Source: Verrucomicrobiota bacterium
GTDB lineage: Bacteria > Verrucomicrobiota > Verrucomicrobiia > Opitutales > Opitutaceae
Assembly: GCA_016222805.1 (NCBI GenBank)
Contig: JACRQG010000008.1
Location: 1-64,000 of the forward strand
Direction: 5' to 3'
Length of the DNA: 64,000 nucleotides
Shown here: positions 51,734 through 61,200 of the stretch, piece after piece
How positions within the stretch are numbered: the stretch's first letter is position 1
Layout: each line of letters begins with the position of its first letter
Notes under the pieces: model-generated
Databases searched by the model: none
What the model was told of the DNA's origin: nothing
Seen by the model: the letters and a program-made list of their open reading frames with translations, nothing else
Made by a program: the position numbers and the translations under genes

Positions 51734-53896
51734 CTACCTGCCGCCGGCCGCTCTCCGCGCGTCGAAAAAGTCGATCAGCGGGTAGACCTGCCGGTTCACC
51801 GCCCGGGCCGCGTCCAGCAACTCCGGCCAGGGCGAACCATCCGCCCGGTACAGGCCCTTGTTCGCCCCGCCCGCCGAGTCGAGCGCCACCGAGTCGGAGT
51901 CATCGTCCATGTATTTGAAGTAGTGAAACCCCACGAGGGCCGGGATCTCGTAGGCCGCCAGCGTGAAGTGCTGGTAGTAACGCGCCCGGTCGGCCTGCGT
52001 CCGCACCACCCAGCCCGCGCCCTTGGTGTTGGCCAGCTTCGGCGCGTCCATCGCCTTGGAATACCACTCGGTCAACATCACCGGACGCCCCTTCGCTTCG
52101 CTCCAGCCCTGGATGTCCTCCCGCTGCGGCCCCCACTCGCCGTAGTAGTTCACCGCCACGACATCGATCCAGCGCCCGACCGCCGGCCAGAACCAGGGGT
52201 TGTCGAACTGGCCGCGGTGCACGTTGAAGCGCGGCCCGAGGATGAGGTGCTGGCGGTCGACCGCGCGGATCGCGTCGTGCACGATCCGCACGTAGGTCTC
52301 GAAGACATGCGCGATGAACTGGTAGCGATCCTTGAGCGTGATCGCAGCCGGAGCTCGCCCGCGCGCCGCCAGCCAGGCCTCCGCCGCGGCGCGACCGTGC
52401 CCCAGGTACGCATCCCCCGCCGGCAACCGCAGGTGGCGGTCGAGCAGATCGACCGGGCACTGCAGCTCGTTGTCGGTGAAGATGCCGATGACCGAGGGAT
52501 CCCGGGCCGTTGCCGCCAGGGCCGCCACCTCCCGCTGCGCCCAGCCGGGAAAATCGGGATGGAAGACCGGGAAACACTGCTCGGTGAACCCCGTGTGCCC
52601 GCTGGTCGGATACGTCTGCTTGTGCTCGCGGGCGAAGCTCGCGATGACGCTCAGGCGGATGGTCCAGGGCAGCGCCTCCGGCGCCGCCTGCATCGCCGGC
52701 GTGCCCCCGTTGCCCAAGCCGTTGAAACCGTGCGCCCGCAGTTCCCGCGTGGCCGCCGCGGCAAAGGCGGCCGAACCGTTCGCCGCCAGGTTTCGCGGAG
52801 GACGGACGGAATTCACGCCGACATTCCAGTACCGGTGCCCATCGGGGGTCATCAGCCACCAGCGACCCTCGATTTTCTCGGCCCGAAAATATCCCGTGGC
52901 GCGCCCCGCCGGGCGATCCATCCGCCCGCCCCAGCGATCTGTGGGAGGCGGTTCGCCCGCCGTGAACCCGGCCACACCGGCCAGCGTCCGTGTCGCCCGC
53001 GAACGCCACGTGCCGTCGGGACGCGAACCTGGCGATTCCACCGGCACGGTCTGGTCCGGATCGGGCCGCCGCGCGGCAATCGACGCGGCCCCGGCTTCGC
53101 CGTAGCGCCCGGCGGTGGCGGCGAACCACTCCGCCACCTCGCGGCCGGCGAGGCCCCGGTTCCAGACCGCCACCTCGCCGATGCGCCCCCGAAAGTGTTG
53201 CAGCTGCGAACGCCCGACGTACCAGGCGACTTCGCCGGCCGGTGGGATCGCCAGAGTCTGGGCGGTTTCGGCCGCCTTCCGGCCGTTGATCCAGAGCGCG
53301 GCCGTGCGTCCATCCGCGGTGGCCACCACGAGCGACCAGGTACGCAACGGCAGCGCCGGCCCCTCCAGCACCACCTTTTTCCCGCCAAACACGCCGAACA
53401 CCGGCCGGGCGTCCTGCAGGTAGATCCCGGTGAGCGGCGTCGTCCACGAGGGGTTTGGGTTCGGCCGGCCGACCACCGGCTCGTAGCCGCGCGATCGCAT
53501 CGGGTACACCCACACGGCCAAGGTCACGCCCTGGGGAAACACGAGGGGTGTGCGCTCCTCCAGCCGACCACCCGTCTCGAAGCCATCGCATTCCAGGCTC
53601 CGCGCGGACCCAACTTCGGCGCGGACCGCCGGGTGGTCGACGCGCAGGGGGTTGCCGGCCGATGACAAATCCGGGACCACGCCGTCCGCGATCCGGTCAA
53701 ACCGCCAGTGCCCGACAAGGTCGGGCGCCGGGACAGCGGCGCGAATCCCCGCGCCGAGGAGCATCCCGAGCAGGCAGAAGAGCCGTGGACGGAAGATCCC
53801 CGTCGGCCGAAATAGGGGCCACACACGGCAGCGGTGGCGGAGGATTCCCGTGAAAACGCTCGGGATTGAATCGGTGGCAGCCATCACGTTGCGCAA
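51734..53896 (-). CDS. LamG-domain, agarase-like glycoside hydrolase, secreted
   Basis: A 720-residue secreted glycosidase. The signal-like segment LFCLLGMLLGAGIRA (about 40-54) is far from the ATG; a GTG at 53824 would place it nearer the N-terminus. The first domain (about 58-230) is a LamG/concanavalin-like sandwich: LVGHWRFD, GVTLAVWVYPMRS, LRTWSLVVATADGRTAALWINGRK, FRGRIGEVAVWNRGL. The catalytic part (about 320-700) resembles beta-agarases: WWLMTPDGHRYWNVGVNSV, TDNELQ (about 473; acid/base Glu) and LTEWYSK (about 609; nucleophile Glu). It lies 69 bp downstream of the STN-lyase fusion on the same strand, so is probably co-transcribed and part of the FecI-linked locus. Marine-type or other galactan substrates are possible. 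Confidence 0.85.
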   Translation of the reverse strand: MRNVMAATDSIPSVFTGILRHRCRVWPLFRPTGIFRPRLFCLLGMLLGAGIRAAVPAPDLVGHWRFDRIADGVVPDLSSAGNPLRVDHPAVRAEVGSARSLECDGFETGGRLEERTPLVFPQGVTLAVWVYPMRSRGYEPVVGRPNPNPSWTTPLTGIYLQDARPVFGVFGGKKVVLEGPALPLRTWSLVVATADGRTAALWINGRKAAETAQTLAIPPAGEVAWYVGRSQLQHFRGRIGEVAVWNRGLAGREVAEWFAATAGRYGEAGAASIAARRPDPDQTVPVESPGSRPDGTWRSRATRTLAGVAGFTAGEPPPTDRWGGRMDRPAGRATGYFRAEKIEGRWWLMTPDGHRYWNVGVNSVRPPRNLAANGSAAFAAAATRELRAHGFNGLGNGGTPAMQAAPEALPWTIRLSVIASFAREHKQTYPTSGHTGFTEQCFPVFHPDFPGWAQREVAALAATARDPSVIGIFTDNELQCPVDLLDRHLRLPAGDAYLGHGRAAAEAWLAARGRAPAAITLKDRYQFIAHVFETYVRIVHDAIRAVDRQHLILGPRFNVHRGQFDNPWFWPAVGRWIDVVAVNYYGEWGPQREDIQGWSEAKGRPVMLTEWYSKAMDAPKLANTKGAGWVVRTQADRARYYQHFTLAAYEIPALVGFHYFKYMDDDSDSVALDSAGGANKGLYRADGSPWPELLDAARAVNRQVYPLIDFFDARRAAGGR

Positions 53897-53965
53897 AGAC
53901 GCCGCCGGCCGCCAAGGGTGTCACTCCGGTCCGGCGCCGTGCGGTCAGAAGACCCGCTGCTCCGG

Positions 53966-56413
53966 CTATTCGCGCCGCCAATCCGCGACCAGGGTCGCGA
54001 AGTCGATCCGGACCACCAGGCCATCCCCGAGCACCAGGCGCCATGACCCGATCTGCGGATCGCGCTCCAACCGGCAACGGGCCGCCGCCGCGCGGGTCGC
54101 CTCGATCGATTGCCCCGGAAGAAAGACGTAGGCTCCCTCGGCCAGCAGGGAACCGGTGGTCGCGGAGGCCAGGCCGGCGGCCGGCACGGCGTTCAGGTGA
54201 AAGCGTTGCTCCAATCGCCCAGCCGCCCCCGTCGGGAACGGCACGTAACGGGCCGCCCCCGTCGCAACGAGCCGCACGATGCCCAGCGCGCCGTCGAGGT
54301 TGCACCAGCGCGAATTCCACTCCACCGGAGCCGCGGTCGACGCCTCGTCCGCCCGAAATTCCCACTCGCCCTGCTCCGCGGTGACGAGCCGCCGTCCACG
54401 GTGCGACGGCCACTGGCGGTCGTTCAGCACCCCCAGCGTGCCGAGGTCGAGGCGCGTCGGACGATTCGCCCCGAGCAGATGCAGCCGGTCGGCGTAAATC
54501 GCCCGGCCGTCGGGCAGGACCACGAACGCGAACCGCTGCTCCACCGCCCCGTCGGCGCGGGACAGGATCCCCGCGAGGCCCAACCCCTCCGTGGCCGGCG
54601 CAAGGCGCACCTCCTTGACCACCGGTTCCTCGCGCGCCACCCCGGCGGCCTCCACGTGGCCGACCAGGCTGCGCATCTCCGGCGCCAGCAGCTGGTTTTC
54701 GCCGAGCGGCATCACCTGGCCCATCACCCGCGCGCCCCAGGCAAAGGTCGCGATCGCGGCGGGCGTGCGCACGACGGCGAACTTCCCGTCGGGAAACACC
54801 CACCGCCCGGCCAGACCCGCCATCAACCGCTCCGTCGGCACCGGTGGCGGCCCTTCCCCGCGCTCGGCCATCAGGGCGTAGGCATGGGCGGGAAGTTCGA
54901 GCGCCATCGCCTGGTCCGAGGGCAGCTTGGTTTCCTCCGGCAGGTAGATCGGGCCGTGAGGCGTCCGCGCCGCCATGCGCCGCATCGTCGCGAGGCAGGC
55001 CCGTTGCAGCGCCGCCGATTGTCCATCGCCGTAGAGCACCGCCAGCGCCGTGTGGTATTCGAACCAGTCAAGGTTGCGGCGCAGTCCCCAGTCCTGGCCG
55101 TTCGGGTAAATCCACGCTCCGTCTGGCAGGGCGAGAGACTTCAGCGCCGTGTTGATGGCGACCACGTTCAAATGCGCCACTTCCGGAAGTTTGCGCCCGG
55201 CCCACGCGTACATCGGCGCCTGCGAGGTCAGCAGGTAGGTGCAGGCCATGTAATCGGGGTGCACCCGGCTGTGGTTTTCCAGGGTGAAGTCGTCGTGCAG
55301 GTTCGCGCCCGCGATCCAGTCACGCCACGGCCGTCCCTCCACCTCACCCGGCCGCGCGAGGTCGGCCGGGCGCGCGAAGGACGACGCCATCCAGCGCCGG
55401 GCCGCCTCCTGCCAGCGGGCCGCGCGCGCATCGCGGGGGAACATCAGGGCGGCCAGGGAGAGAATCTGCGAGTTCCAGGCGTTCTCCTCACCCTTGGAGT
55501 CGCGCACCCGGCCGACCGGCGGCACGGCGTCGACAAACCGGCCGGCTTCCTCTGCAACCATCAGGGCCGCCTGCTCGCGCGGCAACGCACCGAGGTCGTC
55601 CCAGAGCAGCCAGCTGGCCTCGCCGGCCAGCGCCGCCCAGTGCGCCGACTGCCATTGCCCTCGCCAGGGCCGGCCATCTTCGCATCCGCCCTGTTCCGGT
55701 GCGTGTGTCGCCAGCAGGAAACGCAACAGCGCCTGCGCCTGATCGCGGGCCGTCTCCCGCGAGAAATCGGCGGGCCAGGCCTCGTCCGGCAGGTAACGCA
55801 CCAGCAACGCGAGCCCCTTGGCCGCATGGGCGCTCGGTCGTAGGCCATGCTCGCCCGACGGCGCCCCGCGCACCACCGGCAGCCGCATGGCCCCGGCTCC
55901 CCCGGGACCCGGCCGCATCTCTGCCACCAGGTGCCGTGCCTGCTGGACCAGCAGCGGCTCGACATCGCGCATCACCGGCCCGCGGTACTCCCGGCGCAAC
56001 CGCACCGGCGCGGCTCCGCCTTTCGCCGGCGGGATGGCCCCCATGCTCTCGGGCGCCACCGGTTCGCGGCGGCGGATCGCGAGCGCTCCGGTCCGCGCGT
56101 CCCGCACCGACGTCAACGGGGACCCTGCGAGCATCTGCTCGGCGGCCTCCTGCGCCGTGTACCGGCCGCGGACGGGCTGCGTGCCCACACCGCGCACACT
56201 CTCGGCGCCAAACATCACCTCGCATCCGGACGCGGTCGCGAGCCGCGCCAGCATCACCGCCGCCTCTCCCGCCGGCAGATCATAGGTACGCCGCTCCTCC
56301 TCGGCCGGCAACGCGACTCCCAGCATCCATCCCGCCAGCCCGAGCATCCGGCGACACCAGCGGCCCGCAGTCGTTCGAGGAATCCCGCGGGAGGGAAGAC
56401 GGGACGGGCTCAT
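53966..56413 (-). CDS. STN-domain fusion to a lyase-like helical-toroid enzyme
   Basis: An 815-residue exported protein. After the leader (about 1-37) comes an STN domain (about 42-113): RTYDLPAGEAAVMLARLATA, CEVMFGAESVRG, QPVRGRYTAQEAAEQMLAG, LTSVRDARTGALAI. STN is normally the signalling domain of FecA-type receptors and secretins. The rest is a helical toroid then a beta-domain: AENAWNSQIL-like, NLHDDFTLENHSRVHPDYM (candidate catalytic His/Asn/Tyr), WIYPNGQDWGLRR, then FPDGKFAVVRTP and beta strands. This architecture resembles heparinase II/III-like lyases. The gene is divergent from fecI over 120 bp and is followed by an agarase-like enzyme. An STN module on a presumptive enzyme is rare as far as I know; it may contact FecR. 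Confidence 0.75.
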   Translation of the reverse strand: MSPSRLPSRGIPRTTAGRWCRRMLGLAGWMLGVALPAEEERRTYDLPAGEAAVMLARLATASGCEVMFGAESVRGVGTQPVRGRYTAQEAAEQMLAGSPLTSVRDARTGALAIRRREPVAPESMGAIPPAKGGAAPVRLRREYRGPVMRDVEPLLVQQARHLVAEMRPGPGGAGAMRLPVVRGAPSGEHGLRPSAHAAKGLALLVRYLPDEAWPADFSRETARDQAQALLRFLLATHAPEQGGCEDGRPWRGQWQSAHWAALAGEASWLLWDDLGALPREQAALMVAEEAGRFVDAVPPVGRVRDSKGEENAWNSQILSLAALMFPRDARAARWQEAARRWMASSFARPADLARPGEVEGRPWRDWIAGANLHDDFTLENHSRVHPDYMACTYLLTSQAPMYAWAGRKLPEVAHLNVVAINTALKSLALPDGAWIYPNGQDWGLRRNLDWFEYHTALAVLYGDGQSAALQRACLATMRRMAARTPHGPIYLPEETKLPSDQAMALELPAHAYALMAERGEGPPPVPTERLMAGLAGRWVFPDGKFAVVRTPAAIATFAWGARVMGQVMPLGENQLLAPEMRSLVGHVEAAGVAREEPVVKEVRLAPATEGLGLAGILSRADGAVEQRFAFVVLPDGRAIYADRLHLLGANRPTRLDLGTLGVLNDRQWPSHRGRRLVTAEQGEWEFRADEASTAAPVEWNSRWCNLDGALGIVRLVATGAARYVPFPTGAAGRLEQRFHLNAVPAAGLASATTGSLLAEGAYVFLPGQSIEATRAAAARCRLERDPQIGSWRLVLGDGLVVRIDFATLVADWRRE

Positions 56414-56489
56414 GTCCTCAGGAAGACGAATCACCCTTTTGTTTCCGTCATCCCAAAAGCACGGAATCCATCCCGGCCCCGGGCGCTTG

Positions 56490-56504
56490 TTTCCCCCGGG
56501 GAAA
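56490..56504. promoter_or_regulatory. Perfect palindrome upstream of fecI, overlaps a GGAAAT promoter-like box
   Basis: TTTCCCC-C-GGGGAAA, 15 bp, ending 29 bp before the fecI start codon. GGAAAT (56500-56505) is 17 nt from a GTC (56523-56525), the spacing seen in FecI-type promoters; if used, the transcript would be nearly leaderless. It also sits in the divergent region of the STN-lyase gene. Low confidence; no second copy was found upstream of the receptor gene. Confidence 0.3.
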
Positions 56505-56533
56505 TCTGTTTCCTCGATCCCGGTCGGACCACG

Positions 56534-57061
56534 ATGCCTCCCCAAAACCAAGACGACGCCCACTGGTTTGCCGCCGAGGTGCAGCCGCACGCCGCCGGCC
56601 TGCGCGCCTATCTCGTGCACCAGTATCCGACGATCTCCGATCCCGACAACCTCGTGCAGGAAAGCCTCGTCCGGGTCGTCCGGGCCCGCGCCCAGGGCCC
56701 CGTCGAGGCCCCGCGCGCCCTGCTCTTCGCCACGGCGCGCAACCTCGCGGTCGATCAGATGCGCCGCCAGCGCGTGGTTTCCTTCGAACCGATGACGGAG
56801 ATCAGCGACTCGTCCGTCTTCCTCGGTGGCGGCACCATCCCGGAAGCCGTCAGCCACGACGAGGAACTCGCCCTTTTGACCCAGGCCATCCAATCCCTGC
56901 CCGACCGCTGCCGCCAGGTATTCACCCTGCGCGTCGCCTACGGACTTTCACAGCGGGAGATCGCCGCCCGGCTGGGCATCTCCGAGAACACGGTGGAGAA
57001 ACAGATCGGCAAGGGACTCCGCCGCTGCACCGCGTTCTTCGCCCGCCATGGGCTGCCGTGA
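56534..57061 (+). CDS. FecI-type ECF RNA polymerase sigma factor
   Basis: A 175-residue ECF sigma factor. Region 2 (about 18-85) contains LRAYLVHQYPTISDPDNLVQESLVRVVRA and ALLFATARNLAVDQMRR. Region 4 (about 115-168) contains LLTQAIQSLPDRCRQVFTLRVAYGLSQREIAARLGISENTVEKQIGKGLRRC, the usual helix-turn-helix. The downstream FecR (13 bp later) is the expected anti-sigma/co-activator, and the next gene is an STN-containing receptor, giving the classical FecI-FecR-FecA order. Probably transcribes the receptor operon and, from the other side, the STN-lyase/agarase operon. The ATG at 56534 was chosen; longer frames overlap the divergent gene. Confidence 0.92.
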   Translation: MPPQNQDDAHWFAAEVQPHAAGLRAYLVHQYPTISDPDNLVQESLVRVVRARAQGPVEAPRALLFATARNLAVDQMRRQRVVSFEPMTEISDSSVFLGGGTIPEAVSHDEELALLTQAIQSLPDRCRQVFTLRVAYGLSQREIAARLGISENTVEKQIGKGLRRCTAFFARHGLP

Positions 57062-57074
57062 GAGGACCGGCCAC

Positions 57075-58094
57075 ATGACTCCCCCCGACCCTTCCCACCC
57101 ACCCGATCGCGCCGCCGATCAAGCCGCCGCCGCCTGGGTGGCCCGGCGCGACCGCGGGCTTTCTGCCCGGGAACAGGATGAGTACCTCGACTGGCTGCGG
57201 GCGGATCCCCGCCGCGGGGCGGCCATCGCCCGGCACGAAGAAACCCTGCGCCGGATGCAACGCCTTGCCCAGTGGCAGCCGGCACTCAGCCAGGAGACCA
57301 ATCCCGACCTGTTTGCCCCGCCCCGCCGGCGGCGCCAGTGGCTCACCGTCAGCCTCGCGGCCGCAGCCGCGGTCGGCGCCCTGCTGCTGTATCTCCCCCG
57401 CCCCGCCCGCCCGCCTGCAAACGCCACCCCCGGCTCCTACCTTCGCGTCAACGAGCGCGAGCGCCTCGCCGACGGCTCGGTCGCCGAACTCCGGGAGGGC
57501 TCACGTCTCGACGTGCACTTCTCCGCCACCGAACGGCGGGTGCGCCTCACCGGCGGCGAGGCCCAGTTCACGGTGGCGAAGGACGCCGTGCGGCCGTTCA
57601 TCGTCGAAGCCGGCGGCGTGGCGGTCCGCGCCCTCGGCACCGTCTTCAACGTCCGGCTCGACGCCGCTTCGGTCGACGTGCTCGTGACCGAGGGGCGGGT
57701 GCAGGTCGCCGCCCCGCCCCCGCCTCCCGGGTCGGCGCCTGTCGCGGCCCCACTCGTCGTCGCGGCGAGCCAGCGCACCGTCGTGCCCATCGCGCCGACC
57801 CCGGCGGCACCGGAGGTGGTTCCGGTCACCCCGGAGCAGGTCCGCGAAGTCCTCGCCTGGCAGGCGCCCCGCCTGCAGTTCTTCGAGACGCCGCTCGCCG
57901 ACGCCGTGGCCGAGTTCAACCGGCACAACCGCCACCGTCTCATCCTCGGCGATCCGGAGCTCGGCCGAATCCCGATCGGCGGGACTTTCCGCATCGACAA
58001 CGTCGAGGGGTTCGCGCGTCTGCTGGAACTCACGCTGGGCATCCGCAGCGAGGCGCGCAGTCCGGACGAAACCGTGCTTCTGCGAGGTCGCTGA
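57075..58094 (+). CDS. FecR-type anti-sigma factor/signal transducer
   Basis: A 339-residue membrane-anchored regulator. The N-terminal cytoplasmic domain (about 13-80) has AAAWVARRDRGLSAREQDEYLDWLRADPRRGAAI and interacts with the sigma factor. A single membrane helix lies at 89-108. The periplasmic FecR domain follows (LRVNERERLADGSVAELREGS, RRVRLTGGEAQFTVAKDAVRPFIVEAGGVAVRALGTVFNVRL). The C-terminus (about 265-339; FFETPLADAVAEFNRHNRHRLILGDPELGRIPIGGTF) is the STN-like part by which it would contact an STN partner. Three STN-like domains in this locus (this one, the receptor and the lyase fusion) could therefore compete or cooperate. Confidence 0.92.
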   Translation: MTPPDPSHPPDRAADQAAAAWVARRDRGLSAREQDEYLDWLRADPRRGAAIARHEETLRRMQRLAQWQPALSQETNPDLFAPPRRRRQWLTVSLAAAAAVGALLLYLPRPARPPANATPGSYLRVNERERLADGSVAELREGSRLDVHFSATERRVRLTGGEAQFTVAKDAVRPFIVEAGGVAVRALGTVFNVRLDAASVDVLVTEGRVQVAAPPPPPGSAPVAAPLVVAASQRTVVPIAPTPAAPEVVPVTPEQVREVLAWQAPRLQFFETPLADAVAEFNRHNRHRLILGDPELGRIPIGGTFRIDNVEGFARLLELTLGIRSEARSPDETVLLRGR

Positions 58095-58202
58095 ACCGGC
58101 GCGGCACGGCGGTGAAAATTCTGCGACCCCGCGGTACGGAAAACTCCGTCCGGTACGTCTTCCCCCTTGCCGGGTCCTTCCGTCGCCCGGCCACCTGACT
58201 TC

Positions 58203-61200
58203 ATGACACTGTTTCGCCGCCCCTTCCTCGCCGCCGCCTGGCGCCTTTGCGCGGGATTGTGGGCCCTGGTGGCCGCGGCCGCGCGGACGGAGGCATCGGA
58301 ATCGCGGGTGCCTTTTCACCTGCCTGCCGGAGATGCGGCGACGCGCCTACGCCAGCTGTCCGAGATTGCCCGCCGGGAGATTCTCTTCGCGGCCGAAGCC
58401 GTGCGAGGGGTACAAACCCACGCCATCGAGGGTGAATTCACCGCCCTGGAGGCCGCCAACCGCCTGCTCGCCGGCACGTCCCTCGTCGCCGTGCAGGACG
58501 AAATGTCCGGGGCTCTGGCCGTCCGGCCCCGCCACCTCGCCACTCCAGCGCGCCCAGAACCCGCCGCCACCACGCCCCCTCCTTCTCTCCGCTCTGAATC
58601 AGACACCATGAATCCCAAGCCACCCGTCTCCCCCTCCCAGCGACTCCGCCGGCCCGCCGTGGCTGGGTTGTTGTCCCTGTTCGCCGCCGCCTTCGCCCCC
58701 GCCGCCCAGCCTGACGCCGTGGGCATCCTCCAGGGCCGTGTCTCCAATGCCGCCACCGGCGAGGCCCTCGAAGGCGCCCGCATCTCCGTCGCTGGCGGCG
58801 AGGCCTCCGCCCTCAGCGAGCGCGACGGCACCTACACGCCCGCCCGCCTCCCGGCCGGCTCGGTCTCCATCCGCGTCACCTACCCGGGCCTCGACGAGGC
58901 CTCCGCGATGGTGACCGTGAGCCCCGGCGCCCCCGCGGTCCGCGACTTCCAGCTCACGTCCGATGTCTACAAGATGGAGGCGTTCGCCGTCACCGCCGTC
59001 CGCGAGGGCAACGCCGCCGCTATCGCCCGGCAGGAAAACGCCCTCACCATCACCAACTCCGTCTCCACCGACGCCTACGGCAACGTCGCCAAGGGCGACA
59101 TGGGGACCTTCCTCCAGCGCCTGCCCGGTATCGTCGGCGACTACGGCGGGTCGGCGGTCGACGCCATCTCCGTGCGCGGCCTCTCGCCCGAGTTCACCAC
59201 GGTGACTCTGGATGGCGCGCGCTTCGCCGCCGCCAACCCCGACTCCCGCATCCAGGTCGTCAGCGGCCTGCCCTCCGGCTCGATCGAGAGCGTCGAAGTG
59301 ATCAAGACCCCAACCGCCGACATGGACGCCGAGTCCTTGGGCGGCGTCGTGAATCTGCGCTCCCGCAGCGGCTTCGACCGCACCGGTCGCACCCTCATCC
59401 TCAACGCTGCCGGGGCCTACAACGAGACCATGGGCAAACACCTCGATCCCGGTGGCGGCGGCCGCCGGTACTTCCCGCACTTCTCGCTGGATTACTCCGA
59501 CGTCTTCCTCGTCTTCGGCCGCAAGCTCGGCGTCTCCCTCACCGGCGCGTATCAGGAGGTCGGCGACGGCTTGCAGACCGTCCGCACCACCTTCGCCGCC
59601 AACTGGAACTACGCCAGCCCGACGGTCGGCCGCCAGGTGCTCTACGCCGACCAGGAGTACCACCTCAACCGTCGCGCCAACGTCCAGCTGAAGTTCGACT
59701 ATAAACTCTCGCCCGAGTCCTCGATCTCCTTCGCCGCCGGCTGGACCCGCTTCGTCAACATCATGGACCAGGTGCGCCCGCAGTACACCGACAACCTGAC
59801 GTTCGACGCCGTCAACTCCACCACCGACTACTGGATCTTCACCCGCTCCAGCTACCGCTCGAATCGCGACTTCCGCTACACGCCGAGCGACACCTGGAAC
59901 TTCCAGCTCAACGGCAAGAACCGGCTCGGCGCGGTCAGGCTCACCTGGGCGCTGACCTATTCCGATTCGTTCCGCCCCCTCGACCGCATGGCGGCCACCG
60001 CCCGCAGCAACAACACCTACGGGTTCACCTACGATCGGCGCACGAGCAAGGAGTTTCCCACGCTCACCTTCAACGGCCCGCTCGCCCCGCCCAACGACCC
60101 ATGGAACAACATGCTCTCGATCGCCCTCACCGGCACGCATGAGAGCGCCTCCGACATCCTCTCCAGCGTCAAGGTCGATGCCGAACGCGACTTCGCCCAG
60201 AGCCGCTTCCCGGTGAAGCTCAAGACCGGCTTCCGCATCCGCCAGCAGAACCGCGACCGCGACGCCGACTCCATCACCGGCACCCTGGGCGCCGGCGACT
60301 ACAGCCGCTATCGCGAGTTCACCTTCACCCACGGCTGGCTCGACGGCCGGTACCCCGCCACGCCGATCGTCAACACCAAGGGCGTCTTCAAGGACGTCGG
60401 GTTCAACTACCTGCCCTCCGGCCTCCCGGCGCGGCCCGCCGTGCAGTTTGCCTACAACGCCACCGCCCTGCCCCTGACCACCGCCAACCTCGACACCTCT
60501 GTCACCAATTCCCTCCAAAACGACTACGAGACGCGCGAGACCATCCCCGCCGGCTATCTCCAGACCGAGGTGAAATGGACGAAGCAGCTCCAGATGACCG
60601 CCGGCGTGCGCGTCGAGCAGACGCGGGCGACCATCACCTCCCGATTCGAGAACGCCCGCCTCGCGACCCCGGAGGCCCGCTTCGGTACCTACAAGACGAT
60701 CGAGTCCGACTACGTCGACTGGTTCCCCAACCTCCAGTTCCGCTACGTGCCGATCAAGAACCTCACCCTGCGCGCCAACTACTCCACCACCATCGGCCGC
60801 CCGCGTATCGCCGATCTCGTCGGCCGCTTCGCGGTCAACGATCTTGTTCAGACGGTGAGTTTCTCCAACCCGTCGCTCCAGCCCCAGATCTCGCGCAACT
60901 ACGACGTCAGTCTCGAATACTACTTCAAGCCGGTCGGCGTCGCTTCGATCGGCGCGTTCCGCAAGAACATCAAGAACTACGTCACCGCGACCTCCTTCCG
61001 CATCACCGGCAACGAGTTCGGCCTCGACCTCTCCGACTACGTGAACTGGCAGGGCAGCAGCCGCGTCAACGCCGGCGACGGCACCGTCGAGGGCATGGAG
61101 TTCAACTACTCCCAGCAGCTGAGTTTCCTCCCGGGGGTGTTCCGCGGCTTCGGCGTCATGGGCAACTGGACCGTCCTCACCAGCGCCGGCGACTACAACG

